A stretch of DNA of 64,000 bases, from positions 113,012-177,011 of the forward strand of contig NZ_FOBF01000019.1 of the NCBI RefSeq assembly GCF_900109355.1. The letters run 5' to 3'. The position numbers were made by a program, and so were the translations under genes. This stretch comes from Nonomuraea pusilla (GTDB taxonomy: Bacteria > Actinomycetota > Actinomycetes > Streptosporangiales > Streptosporangiaceae). Positions 1-7,880 of this stretch are shown here, piece after piece (position 1 is the stretch's first letter; the number at the start of each line of letters is the position of its first letter). The notes below the pieces were generated by a model. It was not told where the DNA came from. It worked only from the letters and a program-made list of their open reading frames with translations, and made no database searches.

Positions 1-264
1 CTCCCTGGAGTAGACCGAGGTGCCGAGGTCGCCGTGCAGCGCGTCGCCCAGCCAGCGGGCGTAGCGGACGGGGAACGGGTCGTCCAGGTGGTACTGCTCG
101 CGGATCGCCGCCCTCGTCTCCGGCGTGGACGGCCGCCCGCCCAGCAGCACCTGCTCAGGGCCGCCAGGCGCGGCCAGCAGCAGGCCGTACGTGAGCGCCG
201 ACAGCACGCCCAGCAGCAGGACGGCGGCGCCGAGGCGGCGGCCGAGCAGCGTGAGAACGGCCAT
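1..264 (-). CDS. Peptide ABC transporter permease, DppB type (N-terminal part)
   Basis: This is the start of an inner-membrane permease of the dipeptide/oligopeptide ABC importer family, cut by the window's left edge. The ATG follows the stop codon of the upstream binding-protein gene after one base (TGA-C-ATG), so the two are co-transcribed and probably coupled. The visible 88 residues begin MAVLTLLGRRLGAAVLLLGV, a first membrane helix. A periplasmic stretch follows with the DppB-typical pattern 'RAAIREQYHLDDPFPVRYARWL...GDLGTS' (shown in part). Further permease and ATPase genes would be expected to the left. Confidence 0.85.
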   Translation of the reverse strand, partial: MAVLTLLGRRLGAAVLLLGVLSALTYGLLLAAPGGPEQVLLGGRPSTPETRAAIREQYHLDDPFPVRYARWLGDALHGDLGTSVYSRE

Positions 265-265
265 G

Positions 266-1813
266 TCAGCGCCCCGCCGGACGGATCCGCGCGAACATGT
301 CGGTGGTCCAGGTGCCGAGCGAGGCGGTGAACCTCTCGCTCAGGGCCACGGCGTTGTCGGTGTGGAACAGCGGGATGTAGGGCACCTGCTCGGCGATCTC
401 CTTCAGCAGCGCGGTGACCTGGGCCTTCGCGTCCTCGCCGGTGGCCGAGACGAGCGCGTCGAGCTTCTCGTCGGTCTCGGCCGAGCCGTAGCCGGAGAAG
501 TTGAAGCCCTGCGGCTGCGCGGAGGCGCGGCTGATCATGTCGGGCAGGACCTCGATCGGCTCCGGCGTGCCGTAGGCGAGGCTGACGAACTGGATGCCGA
601 GCCGGTCGTGCTCCATCATCCGCGACTGGTACTGGTCGGCCGGGGCCGGCTCCAGCCGGAGCGTGATGCCGATCTTGGCGAGGTCGGCGGCGACGGCCTG
701 CATGACGGTGCCGGTGTCGCCGCCGCCGGCGTACGGCACGGCCAGCGTGAACCCGCCGGGGTGGGCGGACCTGGCCAGCTCCGCCCTGGCCTTCGCCGGG
801 TCGTACGGGTAATCGGGCAGCGGAGGCGGGGCGCTCCCGTACAGGGCGGTGAGCATGGGCGCGGGCAGCAGGGCCGCGGCCGGGGCGCCGTGCCCGGCCG
901 TCATCAGGTCGGAGATCGCCCTGCGGTTCACCGCGTACGCGATGGCCCGGCGGACGTGGACGTCGGCCAGGGGCCCGTTCCCGACCGCCAGGGACAGGTA
1001 GCTGATGTTGTCGCCCGGGTAGAAGATCGTCTTGACGCCGGGCAGGCCGGTCCACTTGCGGGCGTCGCGGGCGTTGAGGTCGCTGGTGCCGTCGACCTCG
1101 CCCGACCTCACCGCCAACCGCAGCGTCTCGGGGTCGGCGATGCTCTTGACCTCGATCCTGCGCAGCGCCGGCCTGGGCCCCCAGTACGCCTCGTTGCGCT
1201 CCAGCACGACCCCGGAGGTGAGCGAGAAGCGGCTGACCTTGTACGGGCCGGTGCCGAGCGTGCCGACCTCCGGGCTGCCCAGGTCCTTGGGGTGGGCCTC
1301 GGCGAGCTTGCGCGGCACGACCTGCCAGGCGATCGCCGACACCGACAGGAACGCCGGCGCCGGGCGGCGGAGCGTGACCTTGACCTGGCCGGCGCCGACC
1401 GCCTCGACCTTCTTGACCATGGTGAAGTAGCTGGCGGCCTGCGAGGCCACCGCCGGGTCGAGGTGGCGGCGCAGCGAGAACGCCGCGTCGTCGGCGGTGA
1501 GCGGGCTGCCGTCGGTGAAGCGCACGTCCTCGCGCAGGGTGAACAGGTAGCTGGCCGGGTCGGGCTGGGTCCAGCCGGCGGCCAGGCGCGGGACGGGCTT
1601 GCCGCGCTCGTCGAGGCCGACCATGCTGTCGAGGACCGCTGCCTGGACCAGGGTGGAGGCGCTGTTGAAGCCGTGCGCGATGTCGAGGCTGTTGGGCGCG
1701 GAGGTCGTGGCCCAGATCAGCGTGTCCGCCGGCGGCGGCGCGGCGCCGCCCGCCGAGCAGGCGGTGGCGAGCAGCAGCACGGCTGTCGCGGCGGCAGTCT
1801 TCGCAGGTGTCAT
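266..1813 (-). CDS. Extracellular solute-binding lipoprotein of a peptide ABC transporter (SBP family 5)
   Basis: The 515-residue protein captures a peptide-like solute and delivers it to the permease encoded next. Residues 1-19 form a lipoprotein signal (LLLATAC, lipid-modified Cys19). The mature part has family-5 features: 'WTQPDPASYLFTLREDVRF' near residue 80, then 'DGSPLTADDAAFSLRR', and 'VRRAIAYAVNRRAI' in the middle. The length is normal for DppA/OppA proteins. It is first in its visible operon, with about 160 bases separating it from the hydrolase gene to the right. The substrate cannot be inferred; nickel or opine binding is possible in this family. Confidence 0.88.
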   Translation of the reverse strand: MTPAKTAAATAVLLLATACSAGGAAPPPADTLIWATTSAPNSLDIAHGFNSASTLVQAAVLDSMVGLDERGKPVPRLAAGWTQPDPASYLFTLREDVRFTDGSPLTADDAAFSLRRHLDPAVASQAASYFTMVKKVEAVGAGQVKVTLRRPAPAFLSVSAIAWQVVPRKLAEAHPKDLGSPEVGTLGTGPYKVSRFSLTSGVVLERNEAYWGPRPALRRIEVKSIADPETLRLAVRSGEVDGTSDLNARDARKWTGLPGVKTIFYPGDNISYLSLAVGNGPLADVHVRRAIAYAVNRRAISDLMTAGHGAPAAALLPAPMLTALYGSAPPPLPDYPYDPAKARAELARSAHPGGFTLAVPYAGGGDTGTVMQAVAADLAKIGITLRLEPAPADQYQSRMMEHDRLGIQFVSLAYGTPEPIEVLPDMISRASAQPQGFNFSGYGSAETDEKLDALVSATGEDAKAQVTALLKEIAEQVPYIPLFHTDNAVALSERFTASLGTWTTDMFARIRPAGR

Positions 1814-1953
1814 CGGACCACCTCGGAAGGGGGAGTGGCGGGGACAGTCGGACGCTAGAAGCCGGACAGTCCCCGTTCACTGACCGGCCCGCCAAAACCG
1901 GCGGCCCCCGCCTCGTTCCGCAGGCCAACGACCCCTCGTCCGGACCGGAGCCG

Positions 1954-1968
1954 CCGCGGGGCCCGCGG
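1954..1968 (-). terminator. Possible terminator hairpin after the serine hydrolase gene
   Basis: CCGCGGG at 1954-1960 and CCCGCGG at 1962-1968 form a perfect 7-bp inverted repeat around one base. It starts 4 bases beyond the stop codon of the hydrolase gene on the minus strand. There is no clear U tract, which is common in high-GC actinobacteria. The call rests only on position and symmetry. Confidence 0.3.
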
Positions 1969-1972
1969 ACCC

Positions 1973-3454
1973 TCAGGTGAAGCGGAGCCGTCGCAGGCCG
2001 CCGCCGCTGACCAGCAGCGCGCCGCCCTCCAGTCGCAGCGTGAACGGCTCGGCCCGCCACAGGCCCGCGGGCGCCGGCGTCACCGGCAGTTCGAGGGTGC
2101 GGCCGATGCGCAGCACGCCGTCACGCACGCTCGCCCGCACGCCCAGTTCGTCGCTCTCCCACTCGCCGTCCGGCATCGGCGTGCCGTCAGGGGGAGGGGC
2201 GGCCACGAACGTGACCGGCCTGCGCGCGGCCAGCAGCGAGCCCACCACCAGCGTGTCCCCGGAGAACTCCAGCCAGGCCAGGTGTGCGTCGCCCAGCCCG
2301 TGCCAGCGCCCGTCGGCCCCCGGCACGAACGTGCCCACGTCCGCGACCTCCAGCCCGTCGTCACCGGCCCGGACCTCCAGCGTCGCGTCGCTCACCGGGT
2401 CGTGCCAGTGCTCGTGGCCGGGCAGGGGCAGCGCCCCCGGCTCCTGCCCCGGCTCGGGCGGGGCGCCCAGCAGCAGCCGCACCAGGCGCTCGTTCAGCGC
2501 GAGCGGGTCGATCTGGAGCTGGTTCGACAGCACCGCGAGGCCCAGGCCGTCGTCCGGCAGGAAGAGCAGGTCCGACAGGTACCCGTGCATGCCGCCCGCG
2601 TGGCCGAACGCCCGCCGTCCCGCCACCTCGTGGTGGTAGAGCCCCATCGCGTACGGCAACGTGGTGCCGTCCGCCAGCACCGCCCGCTCCAGCAGCGCGT
2701 CACGCAGGTCCGCGCCGAGCACCCGGCCGTCGGCCAGGAACCCGAACCACGGGGCGAGGTCGCGCACGCTCGTGACGAGACCTCCGTCGCCGACCGCGCT
2801 CTCCTGCGTGTCGGCCCGCACGGGCGGGCCGCCGTGGTTGGCGTAGCCGTACGCGAGCCTGGCGAGGGGCGCCGACGCGTCGTCCCTGAACACCGTGTCG
2901 TCCATGCCGAGGGGCGCGAACAGCCGCTCGCGGGCGAACTCCGCCAGCGACCGCCCGCTGACGCGCCGCACGGTCACGGCGGCCAGGACGTAACCCGTGT
3001 TCGAGTACGTGAAGTCCGTCCCCGGCTCGAACGTCGTCGTCCTGAGCCTGGCGATCACCTCCAGCAGGCGTTCCTCGGTCATCTCCGACAGGGGGTGGCC
3101 GGTCAGCGGCAGCACCGCGTACCACTCGGGCAGGCCGCCGGTGTGCTGCAGGCACTGCCGCAGCGTCACCGGCACCGCCAGGTTCAGCTCGGGGATGTGC
3201 GTGCGCACGTCGTCGTCGAGGTCGAGCTTGCCGTCGCGGGCCAGCAGCAGCACGCACGCGGCGGTGAACTGCTTGCTCGCGCTGGCGATGTCGAAGCGGG
3301 TGTCGGCGTCGATCGGCACGCCGAACTCCAGGCACGCCGTGCCGGCCGCCGCGGTGACCAGCGGCTCGCCGCCCGAGTAGACGGCCGCCGCGAGCCCGGG
3401 CGTGCCGGGGCCGACCAGCCCCGACACCTCTTTCTTGACCAGTTCGAGATCCAT
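1973..3454 (-). CDS. Beta-lactamase/D-aminopeptidase family serine hydrolase
   Basis: This 493-residue protein belongs to the class C beta-lactamase/penicillin-binding fold. The catalytic motifs are visible: S58-A-S-K61 (nucleophile and Lys), Y150-S-N152 and H285-A-G287 in place of KTG. After about residue 330 comes a beta-rich extension like the C-terminal domains of D-aminopeptidase-type members. No signal peptide is seen, so it is probably cytosolic and more likely a peptidase or esterase than a resistance enzyme. I chose the ATG at 3454 because homology begins there (MDLELVKKEVSGL); the reading frame stays open upstream but into the divergent hydrolase's promoter. Confidence 0.8.
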   Translation of the reverse strand: MDLELVKKEVSGLVGPGTPGLAAAVYSGGEPLVTAAAGTACLEFGVPIDADTRFDIASASKQFTAACVLLLARDGKLDLDDDVRTHIPELNLAVPVTLRQCLQHTGGLPEWYAVLPLTGHPLSEMTEERLLEVIARLRTTTFEPGTDFTYSNTGYVLAAVTVRRVSGRSLAEFARERLFAPLGMDDTVFRDDASAPLARLAYGYANHGGPPVRADTQESAVGDGGLVTSVRDLAPWFGFLADGRVLGADLRDALLERAVLADGTTLPYAMGLYHHEVAGRRAFGHAGGMHGYLSDLLFLPDDGLGLAVLSNQLQIDPLALNERLVRLLLGAPPEPGQEPGALPLPGHEHWHDPVSDATLEVRAGDDGLEVADVGTFVPGADGRWHGLGDAHLAWLEFSGDTLVVGSLLAARRPVTFVAAPPPDGTPMPDGEWESDELGVRASVRDGVLRIGRTLELPVTPAPAGLWRAEPFTLRLEGGALLVSGGGLRRLRFT

Positions 3455-3572
3455 GTCCGCAGTATCGTCAGCGCGTCGCCGCCGCCCGTTGGCGTGGGCC
3501 ACCACGCCTGCGGCCCGAAGTTTGGCCTGGCGGCACAAGCCGGTCCGGTGAGCGCTGCCTAGGTTCGCCGGC

Positions 3573-4649
3573 ATGATGCGAGCCCTGCTCACCACCGTAC
3601 TGGCGGCGGCGCTCACCGCCACCGCCCCCACGATCAGCGCACCTGCCGTCGCCGCGCCCGCCACCGCCGCGCCGAGGCTTCCCGCCCCCACGGGGCCCCA
3701 CCCGGTCGGCACGCTCACCCGGGAACTGGTCGACGCCTCGCGCGCCGACCCCTGGGTGCCCTCCGAGCGCCGCCGGCTCATGGTCACCCTCTGGTACCCC
3801 GCCGCCGCCCCTTCCGGCGACCGCGCCCGCTACGTCACCCCCGAGGAGTCGGCCCTCCTGCTCGCCGCCCAGGGGCTGCCCGCCGGCGACCTGCTCAGCC
3901 GGGTCCGCACCCACTCCTTCGCCGCCGCCCCGCCCGTCCGCGGCCGCCTGCCCCTGGTGATCCTCTCGCCCGGGTTCGGCCTGCCCCGCTCCTCCCTGAC
4001 CCTGCTCGGGGAGGACCTCGCGAGCCACGGCTACGCCGTCGCCGCCGTCGACCACACCTACGAGTCCGCGGCCATCACCTTCCCCGGTGGGCGCACCACC
4101 ACCTGCCGCGCCTGCGAGATCGAGGACGCGCCCGGCCTCGTCCCGGCCGTCCGCTCCGCCGACGTGTCGTTCGTCGTCGACCGCCTGCTGGCGGAGCGCC
4201 CCGCGCTGATCGACCCGGCCAGGATCGGCATGGCCGGGCATTCCATCGGCGGCAACAGCGCGGCGCGTGCCATGGAGGACGACACCCGCATCGACGCGGG
4301 CGCCGACATGGACGGCGCGTTCATCGTCCCCCCGCCGGCCGGCGGGCTCGCCCGGCCGTTCCTCCTGCTCGGCACCCCGGACGTCCCCACCTGGGCGGAG
4401 AACTGGCCGTTGCTGACCGGGTGGAGACGCTGGGCCGAGGTGGCAGGGGCGGAGCACGACTCGTTCACCGACTACCCGGTGCTGGGCGAGCAGCTCGGCC
4501 TGCCCGCCGGAACCCTGCGGGGGACACGAGCCGCGGCGATCACCCGCGCCTACCTGCGCGCCTTCTTCGACGTGCACCTGCGCGGCAGGTCCGGCGCGCT
4601 GCTGAACGGGCCGTCACCGGCCTACCCGGAGGTCACCTTCCGCGGCTAG
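3573..4649 (+). CDS. Secreted alpha/beta hydrolase (PAF-acetylhydrolase/dienelactone-hydrolase like)
   Basis: The 358-residue protein has an N-terminal signal peptide (MMRALLTTVLAAALTATAP, probable cleavage near residue 28-33). The mature enzyme shows a strand and oxyanion segment 'LPLVILSPGFGLPRSS' and the nucleophile elbow GHSIGG with Ser224. A 'GAEHDSF' motif near the end probably carries the catalytic His. This layout matches platelet-activating-factor acetylhydrolase-like esterases and lipases of actinomycetes. The gene is divergent from the serine hydrolase with about 118 bases between them. Its substrate is unknown. Confidence 0.8.
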   Translation: MMRALLTTVLAAALTATAPTISAPAVAAPATAAPRLPAPTGPHPVGTLTRELVDASRADPWVPSERRRLMVTLWYPAAAPSGDRARYVTPEESALLLAAQGLPAGDLLSRVRTHSFAAAPPVRGRLPLVILSPGFGLPRSSLTLLGEDLASHGYAVAAVDHTYESAAITFPGGRTTTCRACEIEDAPGLVPAVRSADVSFVVDRLLAERPALIDPARIGMAGHSIGGNSAARAMEDDTRIDAGADMDGAFIVPPPAGGLARPFLLLGTPDVPTWAENWPLLTGWRRWAEVAGAEHDSFTDYPVLGEQLGLPAGTLRGTRAAAITRAYLRAFFDVHLRGRSGALLNGPSPAYPEVTFRG

Positions 4650-4667
4650 CCCTTCTCGCGGACGCGG

Positions 4668-5462
4668 TCAGGGCAGGATGGAGTCGACGTACCCGCCGTC
4701 GACGCGCACCGCGCCGCCCGTGGTGGCGGAGGCGTGGGGCGAGGCGAGGTAGACGACCATGTTGGCGATCTCCTCGGGCTCGATGAGGCGCTGCAGCAGC
4801 GACTGCGGACGGTACTTGACCATGAACTCGTGCTGCGCCTCGTCCCAGGGCAGCTCGTCGCCGACGAGCTCGCGGACGAATCCTTCGACGCCGCCGGTGT
4901 GGGTCGGTCCGGCGATGACGGAGTTGACGGTGACGCCGGTGCCGGCGGCGTCCTTGGCGAACCCGCGGCTGACGGCGAGGAGCGCGGTCTTGGTCATGCC
5001 GTAGTGGATCATCTCGGCGGGGATGGCCACGGCCGAGTCGCTGGCGAGGTTGAGGACGCGCCCCCAGCCCCGTTCCTTCATGCCGGGCAGGTAGGCGCGG
5101 ATGAGCCGGACGGCGGACAGGACGTTGACCTCGAAGTAGCGCCGCCACTCGGCGTCGTCGATCTCCAGCGGGGGGACGGAGCCGAAGATGCCGAGGTTGT
5201 TGACGAGGATGTCGGCCGTGGGAACGGCCTCCAGCACGGCGGCGGCGCCCTGCTCCCTCGCCAGGTCGCCCACGGCGCCCGCGACGTCGTCGTTGCCGGA
5301 GCCGGCGCGTACGGTGCGGACGGCGTCCGCGACGCGCCCCTCGTCGCGGCCGTTGACGACGACGCGGGCCCCCGCGCGGGCCAGGCCGGTGGCGATGGCG
5401 TGGCCGATGCCCTGCGTGGAGCCGGTCACCAGAGCGGTGCGGCCGGAGAGATCGATCTGCAT
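4668..5462 (-). CDS. Short-chain dehydrogenase/reductase
   Basis: This is a 264-residue classical SDR that oxidises or reduces an alcohol/ketone with NAD(P)(H). It shows the cofactor loop TGSTQGIG (near residue 13), the structural NNLGIFG motif, a catalytic Ser in 'NLASDSAVAI' and the Y-x-x-x-K pair in 'IHYGMTKTALL'. The start MQIDLSGRTAL is preceded by GAGGGG at good distance; an alternative ATG lies five codons upstream. It follows the GlcG/NTF2 gene by 57 bases and is probably the last gene of that operon. It ends 18 bases from the convergent hydrolase gene. Confidence 0.85.
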   Translation of the reverse strand: MQIDLSGRTALVTGSTQGIGHAIATGLARAGARVVVNGRDEGRVADAVRTVRAGSGNDDVAGAVGDLAREQGAAAVLEAVPTADILVNNLGIFGSVPPLEIDDAEWRRYFEVNVLSAVRLIRAYLPGMKERGWGRVLNLASDSAVAIPAEMIHYGMTKTALLAVSRGFAKDAAGTGVTVNSVIAGPTHTGGVEGFVRELVGDELPWDEAQHEFMVKYRPQSLLQRLIEPEEIANMVVYLASPHASATTGGAVRVDGGYVDSILP

Positions 5463-5519
5463 GACGGTTCCCCTCATCGAGTGGAGCTGGAGCTGCTGTG
5501 GCGGTGGTCCGGTGCTCGT

Positions 5520-6284
5520 TCAGGCGGTGCGCGGGGAGAGGGTGTAGCGGACGGTCTGCGCGCTGATGAGCCCGTCGCGGAAGACGAAGGTGTCGACGCC
5601 GTCGGTGACCTGGTGGGCGGCGCTGGTGGCGGTCCACTGCAGGAACAGGACGTTCCCGGCGAACTGCGGGGTCAGCTGCCAGTCGGCGTCCGGCAGGTCG
5701 GCCAGCAGGCGGCCGATGCCCTCCTTCACACCCTGACGACCTGTCAGGACACCCTCCGGGGTGAGGAAGACGGCGTCCTCCGTGTAGTTCTGGCTGATCA
5801 GGTCGAGGTCCCCGGTGCCCAGGCGGGTGCCGTGGTCGGCGAAGACCTCCTGGGGGGTGCGGGCCGTCCGCAGTTCGCCGAGCGCGGCGGTGGCGAAGGC
5901 GTGGTCCTGCTCGGGGGCGCCGCCGCCGAGGCCGAGGGCGCCGATGAGGTGCCCGTCGCGGTGGACGGGCACGCCGCCGGCGATGAACAGCAGGGGCTTG
6001 TCCAGCGCGGTGGGCAGGGAGTGGAAGGGGCCGTCCGGCTTGACCAGGTCGACCAGATCGGCCGTCGGCGCGTTCAGCTGCAGGGCGGTGTAGGCCTTGG
6101 CCGTGCTGGTCTCGCCGGAGATGAGGACGGCGCGCTCGTCACGGTGGAAGGCCAGCAGGTGTCCGCCGGCGTCGAGGACGGTGACGCTGACGGGGACGCC
6201 GGCCGCGCCGGCGGCGCGGCGAGCGGCGCGGACCAGGGTCTGCGCGTCTGAACCTGTCAGCGGGGCCACGGCGGTGGCGCTCAT
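5520..6284 (-). CDS. GlcG/HbpS-type domain fused to an NTF2/SnoaL-like domain
   Basis: This 254-residue protein has two recognisable halves. Residues ~5-130 resemble GlcG/HbpS (heme-degrading or heme-binding proteins): 'VSVTVLDAGGHLLAFHRDE', 'TSTAKAYTALQL' and 'GGVPVHRDGHLIGALGLGG'. Residues ~135-254 resemble the cone-shaped NTF2/SnoaL fold ('LDLISQNYTEDAVFLTPEG', 'FRDGLISAQTVRY'). The start ATG overlaps the MFS stop (ATGA) and has AGGAG seven bases upstream. Its function is unknown; a small-molecule binding or detoxifying role alongside the exporter and the SDR is inferred. Confidence 0.75.
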   Translation of the reverse strand: MSATAVAPLTGSDAQTLVRAARRAAGAAGVPVSVTVLDAGGHLLAFHRDERAVLISGETSTAKAYTALQLNAPTADLVDLVKPDGPFHSLPTALDKPLLFIAGGVPVHRDGHLIGALGLGGGAPEQDHAFATAALGELRTARTPQEVFADHGTRLGTGDLDLISQNYTEDAVFLTPEGVLTGRQGVKEGIGRLLADLPDADWQLTPQFAGNVLFLQWTATSAAHQVTDGVDTFVFRDGLISAQTVRYTLSPRTA

Positions 6285-7495
6285 GGGAGTTCTCCTTGTG
6301 TCGTCAGGAAGCGTGTTGTCGGTGCCGGGGCGGGAGTCGCGGTGGTACGGGCCTGCCGCGGCTCCAGCCGGTGTGAGATGACGGCCAGCACCAGCGCGGC
6401 GGCGGTCAGGACCGCACCGACGGCGTTGGGCGCGGTGTAGCCGAGTCCGGCGGAGATCACCAGGCCGCCGAGCCAGGCGGACAGGGCGTTGCCCAGGTTG
6501 AAGGCGCCGATGTTGGCCGCCGAGGCCAGCGTGGGCGCGCCGTGGGCGTGGTCGAGGACGCGCTTCTGCAGCGGCGGGACGGTGGCGAAGCCGAGGGCGC
6601 CGATGAGGAAGACGGCCACGACGGACGCGGCCTTGCCGGAGGCGAGGAAGGTGAACAGCAGCAGGACCAGCGCCAGGCCGCCCAGGGCGGTGTAGAGCAT
6701 CGGCATGAGCCTGCGGTCCGCGAATCGGCCGCCGACGAGGTTGCCCACCACCATGCCCGCCCCGAAGACCACCATCAGCCAGGTGATGGACGACTCCGCG
6801 AAGCCGCTGACCTCGGTCATCATCGGCGCGATGTAGGTGATCGCGGCGAACACGCCTCCGAAGCCGAGCACCGTCATGGCCATGGCCAGGACGACCTGGA
6901 CGCTCCTGAAGGCGGCGATCTCGTGCCGCAGCCGCACTCCGTCCGGCTTGGGCAGGTCGGGTACGAGCTTGGCGACGCCGGCCAGGCCGACCACGCCGAG
7001 GGCGGCGACGATCAGGAAGGTCACGCGCCAGCCGGCGCTCTGGCCCACGAACGTGCCCAGTGGCACGCCGACGACGTTGGCCACGGTCAGGCCGGTGAAC
7101 ATCATGGAGATGGCGCCGGCCTTCTTCTGCGGCGCCACCAGTTCGGCGGCGACGACGGAGCCGATGCCGAAGAAGGCGCCGTGGGCCAGCGAGGCCACCA
7201 CCCGGCCGATCAGCATGACGGCGAAGGCCGGGGCGACGGCGGAGATGACGTTGCCGATGACGAACAGGCCCATGAGCAGCATGAGCATGTTCTTGCGGGA
7301 CATCCTGGTGCCGAGGACGGTCATGATCGGCGCGCCGATCATGACGCCGAGGGCGTAGCCGGTGACCAGGAGGCCGGCCGTCGGCACGGACACGCCGAGG
7401 TCCGCGCCGACCTGGGGCAGCAGCCCCATGATCACGAATTCCGTGGTGCCGATTCCGAAGGCCCCTATGGCCAGGGCCAGGAGTGCGAGCGGCAT
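6281..7495 (-). CDS. MFS transporter, AraJ/chloramphenicol-resistance type
   Basis: The 404-residue, 12-helix membrane protein belongs to the DHA1 drug:H+ antiporter group. The N terminus 'FGIGTTEFVIMGLLPQ' and the loop 'GAPIMTVLGTRMSRKN' are signatures of the AraJ/CmlR/YdhP line. It probably exports a small hydrophobic compound or sugar. It is the first gene of a three-gene operon and overlaps the next start by four bases. The upstream spacer of 385 bases to the divergent phosphatase gene carries AT-richer repeats described separately. No regulator gene lies beside it. Confidence 0.85.
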   Translation of the reverse strand: MPLALLALAIGAFGIGTTEFVIMGLLPQVGADLGVSVPTAGLLVTGYALGVMIGAPIMTVLGTRMSRKNMLMLLMGLFVIGNVISAVAPAFAVMLIGRVVASLAHGAFFGIGSVVAAELVAPQKKAGAISMMFTGLTVANVVGVPLGTFVGQSAGWRVTFLIVAALGVVGLAGVAKLVPDLPKPDGVRLRHEIAAFRSVQVVLAMAMTVLGFGGVFAAITYIAPMMTEVSGFAESSITWLMVVFGAGMVVGNLVGGRFADRRLMPMLYTALGGLALVLLLFTFLASGKAASVVAVFLIGALGFATVPPLQKRVLDHAHGAPTLASAANIGAFNLGNALSAWLGGLVISAGLGYTAPNAVGAVLTAAALVLAVISHRLEPRQARTTATPAPAPTTRFLTTQGELP

Positions 7496-7522
7496 GACGA
7501 GGGTCCCTTGACAGACAGATCG

Positions 7523-7580
7523 TTTTGCGCAAGCGCCTTACGTGCGCCAACAATAATTGCACACGACGACTAATTGCAAA
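7523..7580. promoter_or_regulatory. Candidate operator/promoter segment upstream of the MFS operon
   Basis: Within the 385-base gap 7496-7880 a short AT-richer stretch holds a perfect 8-bp palindrome TTGCGCAA (7525-7532) and two direct copies of TAATTGCA (7554-7561 and 7571-7578), spaced 17 bases start to start. These stand out against the G/C background and lie just upstream of the MFS gene. Binding by a MarR-like regulator is inferred. The remainder of the gap (about 7581-7860) shows nothing else recognisable except the phosphatase ribosome-binding site. Confidence 0.35.
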
Positions 7581-7880
7581 CGCGGGTAGAGTGACACAGG
7601 CCTCTTTCTGCCCGCCTGGGGGAGCCGTTCATGACCGCCGGCGAGGTGCCTCCCCGCCGCCAAAGGCGCTTGACGCACCCTCGCCCCCTTCCCGCCCGCC
7701 TCGCGTCCACGGACGTGACGCGTGTTTCCGCAGCTTAGGTGGCAGGCGTCGGGGCGGGCGGGTTCGAGGCTGGTGTGTCGCCGGGCGTCCTGCGACGAGG
7801 GAAGGCAGGCCCGGCTGCGGCGCGGGTGGCGTCGGGAGGCGGCTGGGTAGGGGTGCGGGAGAGGGGAAGGAGAGCCGTCC

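Noticed and set aside
125..1858. Very long open frames antisense to the binding-protein gene and to most other genes
   Set aside because: Such frames are expected when third codon positions are nearly all G/C. Their predicted proteins are Arg/Ala/Gly-rich with no recognisable domains, while the opposite strand encodes clear families.
5520..7562. A single 680-residue protein covering the GlcG/NTF2 gene and its upstream region
   Set aside because: The upstream two thirds is the out-of-frame reading of the MFS gene. A good ribosome site and ATGA coupling place the true start at 6284.
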